DNA of 64,000 nt from Amycolatopsis pretoriensis (GTDB taxonomy: Bacteria > Actinomycetota > Actinomycetes > Mycobacteriales > Pseudonocardiaceae), in assembly GCF_900107925.1 (NCBI RefSeq), contig NZ_FNUJ01000019.1:49284-113283 (forward strand), given 5' to 3'. Position 1 is the first letter of the stretch. Each line of letters opens with the position of its first letter. Made by a program: the position numbers and the translations under genes. The notes beneath the pieces are model-generated. The model had not been told where the DNA came from, did not search any database, and saw only the letters and a program-made list of their open reading frames with translations. Positions 35,792 to 44,104 of the stretch are shown piece by piece.

Positions 35792-36636
35792 GCAGTGCTG
35801 TCTTCGAAGCGCTCGGTGCCCAGCACACCCAGCAACTGCAGCTTCTCGAACGCCTCCGTGCGCGGCGGCGCCGTCAGCACCAGCAGCGCCTGTGACTGGT
35901 CTTCGGTGAACAGCGCCTGGCAGTCCACCTCGATCTCGCCGAGCTGCGGGTGCACCAGCACCTTGTGGTCCTCGAACCGCTTCGCGACTTCGTGGCGCTC
36001 CCACAGCGCCGCGAACTCCTCGCTCTCGCGGAGCAGCGCCCGCACCAGCTCGCCGGCCCGGGAGCGCGGGCCCATCGAGCCGTGCGCGGCGCGCAGGTTC
36101 GCCACCAGGGCCCGGCTCTGCCGGTCGCGGTCGTGCTCCGGGTAGATCAGGCGCTCGTCCGGGTCGGTGAACCAGCGGTAGATCTCGCTGCGCGCGAGCC
36201 CGGTGTACTCGGCCGGGCCGCCGTAGAGCGCTTCGGCGAGACGGTTGCGCACCAGGACCTCGCCGAGGTTGGACAGGATCAGCGCGGGCGTGTCCGACAG
36301 CCGGTCCAGCACCCGCAGCAACGCCGGGGCCACGTGGGCCGCCGTCGCTGCGGGGGAGGGGGCCGTGCGGCCGGCGACCTCGAACAGGTAGTCGCGCTCG
36401 TCGCCGGTCAGGCGCAGCGCGCGGGCCAGCGCGGCCAGCATCTGCTCGCTCGGCTGCGGACCGCGTTGCTGCTCCAGGCGCGTGTAGTAGTCCGTCGACA
36501 TCGCCGCCAGCGACGCGACTTCTTCCCGCCGCAGCCCGGCCGTCCGGCGGCGCGCGCCCGGCAGCAGCCCGACGTCCTCGGGACGCAGCTGCTCCCGGCG
36601 CCGCCGCAGGAAGGCCGCCAGTTCCGCTCGGTCCAT
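35788..36636 (-). CDS. XRE-family regulator with MmyB-like ligand domain
   Basis: 282 aa. N-terminal HTH (LRREEVASLAAMSTDYYTRLEQQRG) and a C-terminal MmyB/PAS-like domain (WFTDPDERLIYPEHD, VEVDCQALFTEDQSQALLVLTAPP). In actinomycetes such regulators usually sit divergent from the SDR gene they control, as here. Start ATG 36636. The MmyB domain is thought to bind fatty-acid-like ligands. Confidence 0.9.
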   Translation of the reverse strand: MDRAELAAFLRRRREQLRPEDVGLLPGARRRTAGLRREEVASLAAMSTDYYTRLEQQRGPQPSEQMLAALARALRLTGDERDYLFEVAGRTAPSPAATAAHVAPALLRVLDRLSDTPALILSNLGEVLVRNRLAEALYGGPAEYTGLARSEIYRWFTDPDERLIYPEHDRDRQSRALVANLRAAHGSMGPRSRAGELVRALLRESEEFAALWERHEVAKRFEDHKVLVHPQLGEIEVDCQALFTEDQSQALLVLTAPPRTEAFEKLQLLGVLGTERFEDSTA

Positions 36637-36648
36637 ACCCCCAGTATC

Positions 36649-36678
36649 GCGCTCCGCGCGGCCGCAACCAGGGAGCGC
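36649..36678. promoter_or_regulatory. inverted repeat between XRE and SDR genes
   Basis: GCGCTCC (36649-36655) and GGAGCGC (36672-36678) are perfect inverted arms 16 nt apart, within the 99-bp divergent region. Confidence 0.4.
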
Positions 36679-36735
36679 CGATCCCCCGATGAGGGCTCTC
36701 TGCCGCAGCCCGCCGGACGGGGCGAGAGTCGGGGC

Positions 36736-37494
36736 ATGGACATCACCGGAAACACCCTCTTCATCCCCGGCGCCACCAGCGGCATCGGCCTGGCCCTCGC
36801 GCTGGCGCTGAAGGACCGCGGCAACACCGTGATCGTCGGCGGGCGCCGCACCGAGCTGCTGGAGAAGATCGCCGCCGCGCACCCCGGCCTCGGCACCGTC
36901 CGGATCGACACCACCGACCCCGCGAGCATCCAGGCGGCGGCGAAGGACGTCATCGCCCGCTACCCGGAGCTGAACGTGCTGGTGACCATGGCCGGCGTCA
37001 TGCGCGTCGAGGACTGGCACGCGCCGGACACGTTCCTGGAGTCGGCCGAGAACGTCGTGACGACCAACGTGCTCGGCCCGATCCGGCTGATCGCCGCGTT
37101 CGTCGAGCACCTGCGGACCCGGCCGGACGCCACGATCGTCACCGTTTCCTCGGGCCTGGCGTTCACCCCGCTGAAGGTGACCCCGAGCTACAACGCCTCG
37201 AAGGCCGCGATCCACATGCTCAGCGAGTCACTGCGGCTGCAGCTCGCGGACACCTCGGTGAAAGTCGTGGAGCTGGTGCCGCCGTCGGTGCAGACCGACC
37301 TGCTGCCCGGCCAGGCCGAGAACGAGCACGCCATGCCGCTCGGCGAGTTCGTCGCCGAGGTCATGACCCTCCTCGAGACCCGGCCGGACGACCGGGAGAT
37401 CCAGGTCGAGCGGGTCAAGTTCCTCCGCTACGGCGAAGCTCGCGGCGACTACGACCAGGTCGTCGCGACCCTCAACGGCACCGACCCGCACTAG
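36736..37494 (+). CDS. short-chain dehydrogenase/reductase (DltE-like)
   Basis: 252 aa. Rossmann motif PGATSGIGLALALAL, NAG-type motif as VTMAGVM, catalytic SSGLAFTP and YNASK. The NNAG motif is changed to TMAG. Cytosolic NAD(P)-dependent oxidoreductase of unknown substrate. Divergent from the XRE/MmyB gene. Its stop shares CTAG with the convergent oxidoreductase gene. Confidence 0.9.
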   Translation: MDITGNTLFIPGATSGIGLALALALKDRGNTVIVGGRRTELLEKIAAAHPGLGTVRIDTTDPASIQAAAKDVIARYPELNVLVTMAGVMRVEDWHAPDTFLESAENVVTTNVLGPIRLIAAFVEHLRTRPDATIVTVSSGLAFTPLKVTPSYNASKAAIHMLSESLRLQLADTSVKVVELVPPSVQTDLLPGQAENEHAMPLGEFVAEVMTLLETRPDDREIQVERVKFLRYGEARGDYDQVVATLNGTDPH

Positions 37495-38426
37495 ACCGTC
37501 ACGACGACCTTGCCGTGCACCGCGCCCTCGGCGGCGCGGGCGTGCAGGGCGGCCAGCTCGGCCAGCGGCACCCGCTCGGCGACGTCGACGCGCAGCGCGC
37601 CGGAGTCGACCAGCGCCACCAGCTTCGCCAGCTGGCCGGCGTCGCTGCGGACGAACAGGTCGATGCCGCGCACGCCGCGGTCCTCGTCGGACGGCGCGGG
37701 CATCCACACCGTCGTGTTCACCAGGGCGCCGCCCGGCTTGACCAGGGCGACCAGCGCGGCCAGCTCCGCCGGGTCGACCGGGGCGAGGTTGAGCGCGAGG
37801 TCGACCGGCTCGGTCACCGCGGCCGGCACCCCGGTGGCGGTGTGGTCGACGACCTCGTCGGCTCCGGCGGCCTTGACGGCGTCCGCGCTGCGCGGGCTGG
37901 CCGTCGCGATGACGTGGGCCCCGGCTTCCTTGGCCAGCTGGACGGCGTAGCCGCCGACCGCGCCGCCGGCGCCGTTGATCAGCACGCGCTGCCCGGCGGT
38001 GAGCTTGCCGTGGTCGAACAACGCCTGGTACGCGGTCAGCGCGACCAGCGGCAGGGCGGCGGCGTCTGCCAGGGGGACGTCCTTCGGCGCTCGAGTCAGG
38101 ACGCCGGCCGGGGCGAGGACGTATTCCGCGGCGGCGCCGGGCTTGTCCATCGGCAGGAAGCCGACGACCGGGTCGCCGGCCGCGAAGCCGTCGACGCCTT
38201 CGCCCAGGGCGTCGACCGTGCCGGCGACGTCGAGGCCGGGGGTGTGCGGCAGCTCGACCGGGATGGGGCCGCGCATGAAGCCGCCGCGGATGTTGCCGTC
38301 GACGGAGTTGAACGACGTCGCGGCGACGCGCACCCGGACCTGCCCGGCGCCGGGGACGGGCACCTCGACATCTTCGTAACGCAGGACTTCGGGGTCGCCG
38401 TAGTCGTGGAAACGCACTGCCTTCAT
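37491..38426 (-). CDS. NADP-dependent quinone-oxidoreductase-like enzyme (MDR family)
   Basis: 311 aa. MDR fold without zinc-binding cysteines: MKAVRFHDYGDPEVLRYEDVEVP start, PGLDVAGTVDALGEGV, nucleotide-binding INGAGGAVGGYAVQLAK. Likely reduces quinones or reactive enones in a stress response. Two 16-bp palindromes lie in its promoter, identical in core to one before the MarR gene at 39486, so MarR repression and induction by an electrophile are probable. Confidence 0.9.
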   Translation of the reverse strand: MKAVRFHDYGDPEVLRYEDVEVPVPGAGQVRVRVAATSFNSVDGNIRGGFMRGPIPVELPHTPGLDVAGTVDALGEGVDGFAAGDPVVGFLPMDKPGAAAEYVLAPAGVLTRAPKDVPLADAAALPLVALTAYQALFDHGKLTAGQRVLINGAGGAVGGYAVQLAKEAGAHVIATASPRSADAVKAAGADEVVDHTATGVPAAVTEPVDLALNLAPVDPAELAALVALVKPGGALVNTTVWMPAPSDEDRGVRGIDLFVRSDAGQLAKLVALVDSGALRVDVAERVPLAELAALHARAAEGAVHGKVVVTV

Positions 38427-38449
38427 CGGACTTCTCGCTTTCGGGAAGA

Positions 38450-38465
38450 GCTTCGAATTCGAAGC
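38450..38465 (-). promoter_or_regulatory. MarR operator copy 1
   Basis: GCTTCGAATTCGAAGC, perfect 16-bp palindrome, 24 nt before the oxidoreductase ATG. Confidence 0.75.
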
Positions 38466-38487
38466 AACTAGGGAGCACAGTACTGCT

Positions 38488-38503
38488 GCTTCGAATTCGA
38501 AGC
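38488..38503 (-). promoter_or_regulatory. MarR operator copy 2
   Basis: The identical 16-bp palindrome, centred 38 bp from copy 1, further upstream of the oxidoreductase gene. Confidence 0.75.
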
Positions 38504-38573
38504 AAGTGAGGCCGGTCACCCCCGGCGGACCCCTTGATCCACTCGGGTCCCAGGATCGTGGTCGCGGGCCCGG

Positions 38574-39419
38574 TCAGCCTGGGCCGGTTTGGCCCACCCT
38601 GAGCACGGCCGGCGCGCCGGCCGCGCGGACGACCTCGCCGAGGCGGGCTGCGTCGGCCGAGCCCGGGGCGGCGGTGAGGACCACCGCCAGCAGGTCGTCC
38701 CCGGGCACGCCGAGGAGGGTGCCGTCGAGCGCGACGCCGTCGCCGTCCGGAGTCCGGAAGACGGCCCGGTTCTCGAAGGCGTGATCGGTTTCGGGGCTGC
38801 GCCACAAGGAGTCGAACTCGCGGCTGGTGCTCCGCAGCTCGTCGACGAGCTCGGCCAGTGCGGGGTCGGTGGGGTAGCGCAGGGAGGTGTCCCGCAGCCG
38901 CGCGGCGAGCGCGGCCCGGAACCCGGCCTGGTGCTCGTCTGTGCGGGCGATTTCCGTTCGCGGGTCGCAGAACGTGCGCCAGGCGACGTTCCAGTCCCGG
39001 GTGCTCGTTGCCGCCGTGCCGCCGAGCGCCTGCCACGCGCCGTTGACCGCGACGGCGTTCCACGCGGCGTCGGTCAGGAACGCGGGGGTGCCGCCGAGCC
39101 GCTCCAGCAGCCGGATCGCGGCCGCCCCGGCTTCGCGCGGCACCCGGCCGTCGGACGCGGCGTAGCCGGCCAGGGCGCAGAGCCGTTCGTAGTCGGCCCG
39201 GCTGACGCGCAACGCGCGCGCGATGGCGGTCACCACGCCGGCCGACGGGTGGCGGCGTCCCTGCTCCAGCCGTCGCACGTAGTCCGCGGACACGCCGGCC
39301 AGCTCCGCGAGCTCTTCCCGGCGCAGGCCGCGAACCCGGCGCCCGGCGCGCGGTCCGCCGGCCGGCTCGGTGTGCTCGCGCAGCCGGCGGACGGCGGCGC
39401 CGAGCTCGGACAGCGACAT
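38574..39419 (-). CDS. second XRE-family regulator with MmyB-like domain
   Basis: 281 aa. HTH (LRREELAELAGVSADYVRRLEQGRR) plus MmyB-type ligand domain (AFENRAVFRTPDGDGVALDGTLLGVPGDDLLAVVLTAAPG). Same family as the 35788 gene but clearly diverged. Start ATG 39419, in the region it shares with the MarR gene. Runs towards the quinone-oxidoreductase gene, 147 bp away, and may influence it. Confidence 0.88.
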   Translation of the reverse strand: MSLSELGAAVRRLREHTEPAGGPRAGRRVRGLRREELAELAGVSADYVRRLEQGRRHPSAGVVTAIARALRVSRADYERLCALAGYAASDGRVPREAGAAAIRLLERLGGTPAFLTDAAWNAVAVNGAWQALGGTAATSTRDWNVAWRTFCDPRTEIARTDEHQAGFRAALAARLRDTSLRYPTDPALAELVDELRSTSREFDSLWRSPETDHAFENRAVFRTPDGDGVALDGTLLGVPGDDLLAVVLTAAPGSADAARLGEVVRAAGAPAVLRVGQTGPG

Positions 39420-39455
39420 GGCGCCAGTGTGCCCGTGCCCGCGCATCCGTGGGAC

Positions 39456-39469
39456 CTTCGAATTCGAAG
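39456..39469 (+). promoter_or_regulatory. MarR operator copy 3 (autoregulatory)
   Basis: CTTCGAATTCGAAG, the same core palindrome, 16 nt before the MarR ATG and between the divergent XRE and MarR genes. Confidence 0.72.
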
Positions 39470-39485
39470 CAGTAGACTCCGGGGC

Positions 39486-39989
39486 ATGTCCGACACGCCA
39501 CCGTCGCTCGACCCCGTGCAGCTCGGCGCCTACTTCGACCTCATCGAGGTGACGAGCCTGCTGCGGCACGCGGTCGAGCAGCAGCTGCGCGAGGCCGGCG
39601 AGCTCAGCTACGTGCAGTTCCAGCTGCTGGCCCGGCTCGGCGACTCGCCGTCGGGCAGCCACCGCATGACCGACCTGGCCGACGGCGTCGTCTACAGCCG
39701 CAGCGGCCTGACCTACCAGGCGGGCCTGCTCGAGAAGGCGGGCCTGGTGGTGCGGGCCCCGTCACCGGACGACGAGCGCGGCATCACGGTGACCATCACC
39801 GACGCCGGTCGCGAGCGGCTCGCCGCCGTGCTGCCGGGCCACGTCGAAGTGGTCAGCGGCCTGCTGTTCGAGCCGTTGTCCCGCGACGACGTCGAGAGCC
39901 TGGCGGCGCTGCTGGCACCGGTGCGCGACCACATGCGCTCGACGCCTCCCCGCTCGGCCGCACCTCGCCGGCGGTCCACAGCGGACTGA
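39486..39989 (+). CDS. MarR-family regulator
   Basis: 167 aa. Winged-helix domain (HRMTDLADGVVYSRSGLTYQAGLLEKAGLVVRAPSPDDERGI), the DxRG wing written as DDERG. Helical N terminus for dimerisation. Three matching palindromes at its own promoter and at the oxidoreductase promoter identify it as the likely local repressor. The ATG start at 39486 lacks a strong ribosome-binding site. Confidence 0.92.
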   Translation: MSDTPPSLDPVQLGAYFDLIEVTSLLRHAVEQQLREAGELSYVQFQLLARLGDSPSGSHRMTDLADGVVYSRSGLTYQAGLLEKAGLVVRAPSPDDERGITVTITDAGRERLAAVLPGHVEVVSGLLFEPLSRDDVESLAALLAPVRDHMRSTPPRSAAPRRRSTAD

Positions 39990-40009
39990 AGCCGAAGGCC
40001 TTGGGCTTC
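39988..40009. terminator. possible bidirectional hairpin
   Basis: GAAGCC (39988-39993) and GGCTTC (40004-40009) pair, with an inner AAGG/CCTT extension across one mismatch, between the convergent MarR and XRE genes. Confidence 0.4.
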
Positions 40010-40019
40010 GAAACGGGCC

Positions 40020-40955
40020 CTAGGACGGCCAGCTCCACCGCAAGCCCCGAATGCCCGGCCCTGCCCCACTGGTGAACAGGTGCGCCGGGGCCGCCGGGGT
40101 CAGCGCCACCGCCGTGACGTCCCGCTCCGGTCCGCCCGGCGAATCCAGCCGGTAGCCGTGGCACGTCGCCGGCAGGCTGTCCGGCGCGAAGTGGACCTCC
40201 AGCAGGTGCCCGGCCACCGGGTGACGGAAGCGGCGGTCGTAGCTCGTGTCCGGAACCCCGTCGGTGTAGGCGAATTCGTACTCGAGGATCGCGGTCTCGC
40301 CGACGGACAGGGACCGGCTCGGCACCAGCTCGCTGAGCACGAACCCCGGCTCCGGCAGCACCTCGGTGCGCACGGCCCGGCAGTAGCGCGTCGACACCAG
40401 CCGGGGTGGGTGGCCGGGCGCGCAGCCGCGCAGCGCCACCACCTTGGCCTGCACCGGTTCTTCGACCGCGCGGACGACTTCGCGCACCCGCAGCCGGGTC
40501 AGCGACCGGTCGGCGCCGACGTGCAGCTCCTCGTGCAGGTTCACCACCACCAGCGACGTTTCCTCGGCCGCCTCGAACGACCGCAGCGCCGGGAGAACGC
40601 CGTTGCGGGGACCCCACAACCGTTCCCACCGCACCGGGTCCGGCGTGCCCGGGTGGCCGGGGCGGGCCAGCAGCTCGGTCAGCGCCCGCGCGGGCACGCC
40701 GAGGACGTCCTCCAGCAGCGCCACCGCGCGCAGCGAGTCCGGCCTCTCCGGCCGGGTCCGGCCGGTGCGCCAGTAGCTGAGCGTCGTGGTGCTGACCGGG
40801 ACGCCGGCGGCCGCCAGCCGGTCCCGCAGGCGCGCGAGCCCCAGTCCGCTGCGGTCGATGGCCAGGGAAAGCGCGCGGCTGAACGGGCCGGCGGCGAGGG
40901 CGCGCGCCAGCTCCCGCTCGGCGAGGTCCGGGCGCGGCACCGCGAACAACGGCAT
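40020..40955 (-). CDS. XRE-like helix-turn-helix regulatory protein
   Basis: 311 aa. The first 110 residues look like an HTH (LARLRDRLAAAGVPVSTTTLSYWRTGRTRPERPDSL) of the type in actinobacterial helix-turn-helix proteins of about this size. The remaining 200 residues, with LLEVHFAPDSLPATCHGYRL and HLFTSGAGPGIRGLRW, form a beta-rich domain I cannot name. Start ATG 40955. Divergent from the secreted protease; a link is possible but unproven. Confidence 0.75.
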   Translation of the reverse strand: MPLFAVPRPDLAERELARALAAGPFSRALSLAIDRSGLGLARLRDRLAAAGVPVSTTTLSYWRTGRTRPERPDSLRAVALLEDVLGVPARALTELLARPGHPGTPDPVRWERLWGPRNGVLPALRSFEAAEETSLVVVNLHEELHVGADRSLTRLRVREVVRAVEEPVQAKVVALRGCAPGHPPRLVSTRYCRAVRTEVLPEPGFVLSELVPSRSLSVGETAILEYEFAYTDGVPDTSYDRRFRHPVAGHLLEVHFAPDSLPATCHGYRLDSPGGPERDVTAVALTPAAPAHLFTSGAGPGIRGLRWSWPS

Positions 40956-41229
40956 CGGTGATCCTCGGTGTCGGTGCGGGGAAAGGCTTTCCGGGACAGG
41001 CGGATCACGCGCGGCCGGCACGGCGTCCGGTGACGGGTGGGGCCGGACCGCCTCCGGTGTAGCAGCCGCGGATCACCGCTGTCACCCGACGAACGTCGGC
41101 CGCGGCGAGGGCAACCCGACGAAGGAACTGTCTTGTTCCGTTGATCGGCTCGGATCTTCGGACGGTTACCCGCGGCGCACCGGACGCTTACGTTCGGTGA
41201 GTCCCACCGGTCCCCACCGAGGAGTCCCC

Positions 41230-41994
41230 ATGCGTGAGTCATCCCGCCGGTTCGCCCGTGCCGCCGCCCTGCTCGCCGGCTCGGCCGCCGCACTCGCGAC
41301 GCTCGCCGCCCCCGCGTCGGCCAGCGCGCCCGTCACGCCGCTTTCGCCCGACGCCCAGCCGTCGATCATCGGCGGCAGCACCGCCCAGAACCCCGGCTAC
41401 ATCACCCGCTTCAACGGCCACGCCAACGGTTACACGTTCTTCTGCACCAGCACGCTGATCGGCGCGCGCTGGGTCCTGACCGCCAAGCACTGCATGTACG
41501 ACAACAACGGGCAGCGGCTGACCGACATCGACCTCTACATCGGCTCGAACAGCGCTTCCGGTGGCGTGCACGCGAAAGCGTCGGCGACCTATGTGTACTC
41601 CGGCGGCGACCTGGCCCTGATCAAGCTGAACACCAACGGCGGCAGCACGTACTCGCGGCTGGCCTCGAGCTCCTCGGACGCGGAGGAGGGCGACAGCGCC
41701 ACCGTCTACGGCTGGGGCGCGACCCAGTCCACCGACGAGGGCAACCACCAGTCGAACGTGCTGAAGAAGGCGTCGGTGCGGATCTCCGACACGAACTCGA
41801 GCGACAACGCCGGCGGCCCGGCGATCTCGGCCGACACGCCGAACGGCGCGGTGGCCGGCGGCGACTCGGGCGGCCCGATGGTCGACGGCGGCGTGCAGGT
41901 GGGCGTCTGCTCGACCAGCGACCGGTCCAGCACCACCACCTACGGCAGCGTCGCCAACGGCCGCAGCTGGATCCGCCAGGTCAGCGGCGTCTGA
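41230..41994 (+). CDS. secreted trypsin-like serine protease (S1)
   Basis: 254 aa. Signal peptide to about residue 32, short propeptide, mature start IIGG near 46. Triad H87 (TAKHC), D127 (GGDLAL) and S213 (GGDSGGP), plus paired cysteines. GAGGAG precedes the ATG. An extracellular endopeptidase of the Streptomyces trypsin type. Followed by a strong bidirectional terminator. Confidence 0.95.
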   Translation: MRESSRRFARAAALLAGSAAALATLAAPASASAPVTPLSPDAQPSIIGGSTAQNPGYITRFNGHANGYTFFCTSTLIGARWVLTAKHCMYDNNGQRLTDIDLYIGSNSASGGVHAKASATYVYSGGDLALIKLNTNGGSTYSRLASSSSDAEEGDSATVYGWGATQSTDEGNHQSNVLKKASVRISDTNSSDNAGGPAISADTPNGAVAGGDSGGPMVDGGVQVGVCSTSDRSSTTTYGSVANGRSWIRQVSGV

Positions 41995-42002
41995 TCGGAC
42001 CC

Positions 42003-42037
42003 GGGTCGCCGGCCGTGCCCCGACCGGCCGGCGACCC
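42003..42037. terminator. bidirectional terminator hairpin
   Basis: 13-bp perfect stem GGGTCGCCGGCCG (42003-42015) with CGGCCGGCGACCC (42025-42037), 9-nt loop, between the convergent protease and esterase genes. Confidence 0.8.
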
Positions 42038-42048
42038 GCCCCCACGGC

Positions 42049-43179
42049 TCAGCCGAGGGCGGCGTAGATCGCGTCGACGTAGGTGGTGCTGCCGTCGGAG
42101 CCGATGACGCCGGGCGCCATCTTGTTCATCACGTAGGAGATCGTCAGCCGCCGGTCGAGGTCGGCGATGATCACCGAACCACCCCAGCCGCCCCAGAAGC
42201 AGACCCGGCCGTCGCGGACCCACGGCACCGCGTCGGGCCGGGGGAGGGCGTAGCCGATGCCCCAGCGCAGCGGGATCCCGAGACCGAGGTCGACGCCGTT
42301 CGCCTGCTCGGCGAAGACGAGGTCGATCGTGTCCGGGCCGAGCAACCGGACGCCGTCGACCGTGCCGCCGAGGGCGAGCGCCGAGAGCATCCGCGCGACC
42401 GAGCGGGCGTTGCCGTGGCCGTTCACCGCCCCGAGGTCCGCGCGGCGCCAGGCCGGCGTGTTGGCGACGGCCGCGTCGACGGCCGGTCCGGAGAGGGTCC
42501 GCGCCATGACGCTGCCGGGCTCGGGGTCGAACCGCGCGGGCGGCGGCGGCACGACCGGCGCGATCCGCGGCCAGTCGGCTTCGGCGGCCCCGATCCGGAA
42601 ATCGGCGTCCAGCGGGCCGGCGAGCTCGTCGGCGACGAAGTCCTTGACGGTCTTGCCGCTGACCCGCCGGATCACCTCGCCGGCCAGGTGGCCGAAGTTC
42701 GTGGCGTGGTAGCCCGAGGCGGTGCCCGGTTCCCACCACGGGGCCTGCGCCGCGAGGCGGGCGGTCGTCTTGTCCCAGTCGTAGAGGTCCGCCACCGCGG
42801 CCGGCTGCTCCAGCCCGGACACTCCGGAGGTGTGCGACAGCAGGTGCCGCACTTCGACGTGCTCCTTGCCGTTTTCGGCGAACTCGGGCCAGTACCGGGC
42901 GACGGGCGCGAAGACGTCCAGCTCGCCGCGGTCGGCGAGCACCAGGGCCGCCAGGCTGACGACGGTCTTGGTGGTCGACCAGACGTTGGTGATGGTGTCG
43001 CGCTCCCACGGCGAGGTGCGCGTTTCGTCGCGGAAGCCGCCCCAGAGGTCGACGACCAGTTCACCGTCGAGGTCGACGACCAGGGACGCGCCGAGCTCTT
43101 CGCCGGCGGCCAGGTTCCACGAGAGCGCGTCGCGGACGGGGGCGAAGCGGGGTTCGTGGGTTCCGTGCACTTCGGTCAT
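42049..43179 (-). CDS. serine hydrolase of the beta-lactamase/EstB family
   Basis: 376 aa with no signal peptide. Catalytic SxxK as STTK (S68, K71) in NVWSTTKTVVSLAAL; HLLSHTSGVSGLE and WEPGTASGYHATNFGHLAGEVI are typical of class C-like esterases. Acts on esters rather than beta-lactams in most cytosolic relatives. The promoter holds an 18-bp palindrome between -35 and -10, and the leader is very short, so TetR-type control is likely. Confidence 0.9.
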   Translation of the reverse strand: MTEVHGTHEPRFAPVRDALSWNLAAGEELGASLVVDLDGELVVDLWGGFRDETRTSPWERDTITNVWSTTKTVVSLAALVLADRGELDVFAPVARYWPEFAENGKEHVEVRHLLSHTSGVSGLEQPAAVADLYDWDKTTARLAAQAPWWEPGTASGYHATNFGHLAGEVIRRVSGKTVKDFVADELAGPLDADFRIGAAEADWPRIAPVVPPPPARFDPEPGSVMARTLSGPAVDAAVANTPAWRRADLGAVNGHGNARSVARMLSALALGGTVDGVRLLGPDTIDLVFAEQANGVDLGLGIPLRWGIGYALPRPDAVPWVRDGRVCFWGGWGGSVIIADLDRRLTISYVMNKMAPGVIGSDGSTTYVDAIYAALG

Positions 43180-43188
43180 GGGCGCACG

Positions 43189-43217
43189 CTAAAACCTGAC
43201 ACCGGTGTCAGGGGCAA
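43189..43217 (-). promoter_or_regulatory. promoter with operator in its spacer
   Basis: On the minus strand TTGCCC (43217-43212), a 17-nt spacer and TTTTAG (43194-43189). The perfect palindrome CCTGACACCGGTGTCAGG (43195-43212) fills the spacer. The -10 lies about 9 nt before the esterase ATG, so the mRNA may be leaderless. Confidence 0.6.
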
Positions 43218-43262
43218 GGGTGAAAAGCCCCGGCGCGCGGGCTCGGTGTGACGCGCGTCGGC

Positions 43263-43313
43263 TTGAGAGGATGGCCCGGGCGCGCATAATGGGCACCTGA
43301 CCGACCGCTTAGC
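43263..43313 (+). promoter_or_regulatory. promoter and TetR-like operator of the SDR-carboxylase operon
   Basis: TTGAGA (43263-43268), 16-nt spacer, CATAAT (43285-43290), then GACCGACCGCTTAGC (43299-43313) at the expected transcription start. The CGACCGCTTAG part recurs at the enoyl-CoA hydratase promoter. Confidence 0.55.
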
Positions 43314-43351
43314 ATGTGCCGGGTACCACACCGCGAAGGAGACACACCGCT

Positions 43352-44104
43352 GTGAACTCGTTCAAGGATCGCGTCGCGATCGTCACGGGGGCCAGCCGGG
43401 GCATCGGCCTCGGGATCGCGAAGACGCTCGTCGAGCGCGGGGCCAAGGTGTGCATCACCGCGCGCAAGCCCGAGGCCCTGGAAGAGGCCGTCAATGAGCT
43501 CGGCGGGCCGGACGTCGCCATGTTCGTGCCCGGCAAGTCCGACGACACCGACCACCAGGACGAGGCGATCGCGAAGACGATCGAGACCTTCGGCCGGCTC
43601 GACTACCTGGTCAACAACACCGGCATCAACCCCGTCTACGGCCCGACCCTGGACATCGACCCGGCCGCCGCGGCGAAGATCCTCGGCGTCAACGTGCTCG
43701 CGCCGCTCGGCTGGACCAAGCGCGCCCGCGACGCGTGGATGGGCGAGCACGGCGGTGCGGTCGTCAACGTCGCTTCCGTCGCCGGCCTCGGCGCCTCGCC
43801 GGGCATCGGCATGTACGGCGTCAGCAAGGCCGCGCTGATCCGGCTCACCGTCGAGCTCGGCGCGGAGCTCGGGCCGAAGATCCGGGTCAACGCCGTCGCG
43901 CCCGCCGTCGTCAAGACGAAGTTCGCCACCGCGCTCTACGAAGGCCGCGAGGAAGAGGTGTCCGCCGCCTACCCGATGAAGCGCCTCGGCGTGCCGGCCG
44001 ACATCGCCGGCGCCGTCGCGTTCCTGCTGTCCGACGACGCGGGCTGGATCACCGGCCAGACGATGGTCCTCGACGGCGGCGTCACCCTGGGTGGTGGCCT
44101 GTGA
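43352..44104 (+). CDS. short-chain dehydrogenase/reductase (FabG-like)
   Basis: 250 aa from GTG 43352 with GAAGGAG upstream. Motifs VTGASRGIGLGIA, VNNTGINP, catalytic Ser in VNVASVAG and YGVSK, and the C-terminal WITGQTMVLDGG. NAD(P)-dependent alcohol or 3-hydroxyacyl-CoA dehydrogenase. First gene of a three-gene overlapping operon with another SDR and a carboxylase subunit. Confidence 0.92.
   Translation: MNSFKDRVAIVTGASRGIGLGIAKTLVERGAKVCITARKPEALEEAVNELGGPDVAMFVPGKSDDTDHQDEAIAKTIETFGRLDYLVNNTGINPVYGPTLDIDPAAAAKILGVNVLAPLGWTKRARDAWMGEHGGAVVNVASVAGLGASPGIGMYGVSKAALIRLTVELGAELGPKIRVNAVAPAVVKTKFATALYEGREEEVSAAYPMKRLGVPADIAGAVAFLLSDDAGWITGQTMVLDGGVTLGGGL

Noticed and set aside
42049..43179. 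Beta-lactamase resistance gene
   Set aside because: It has the SxxK fold but no signal peptide, and its motifs match cytosolic esterases.
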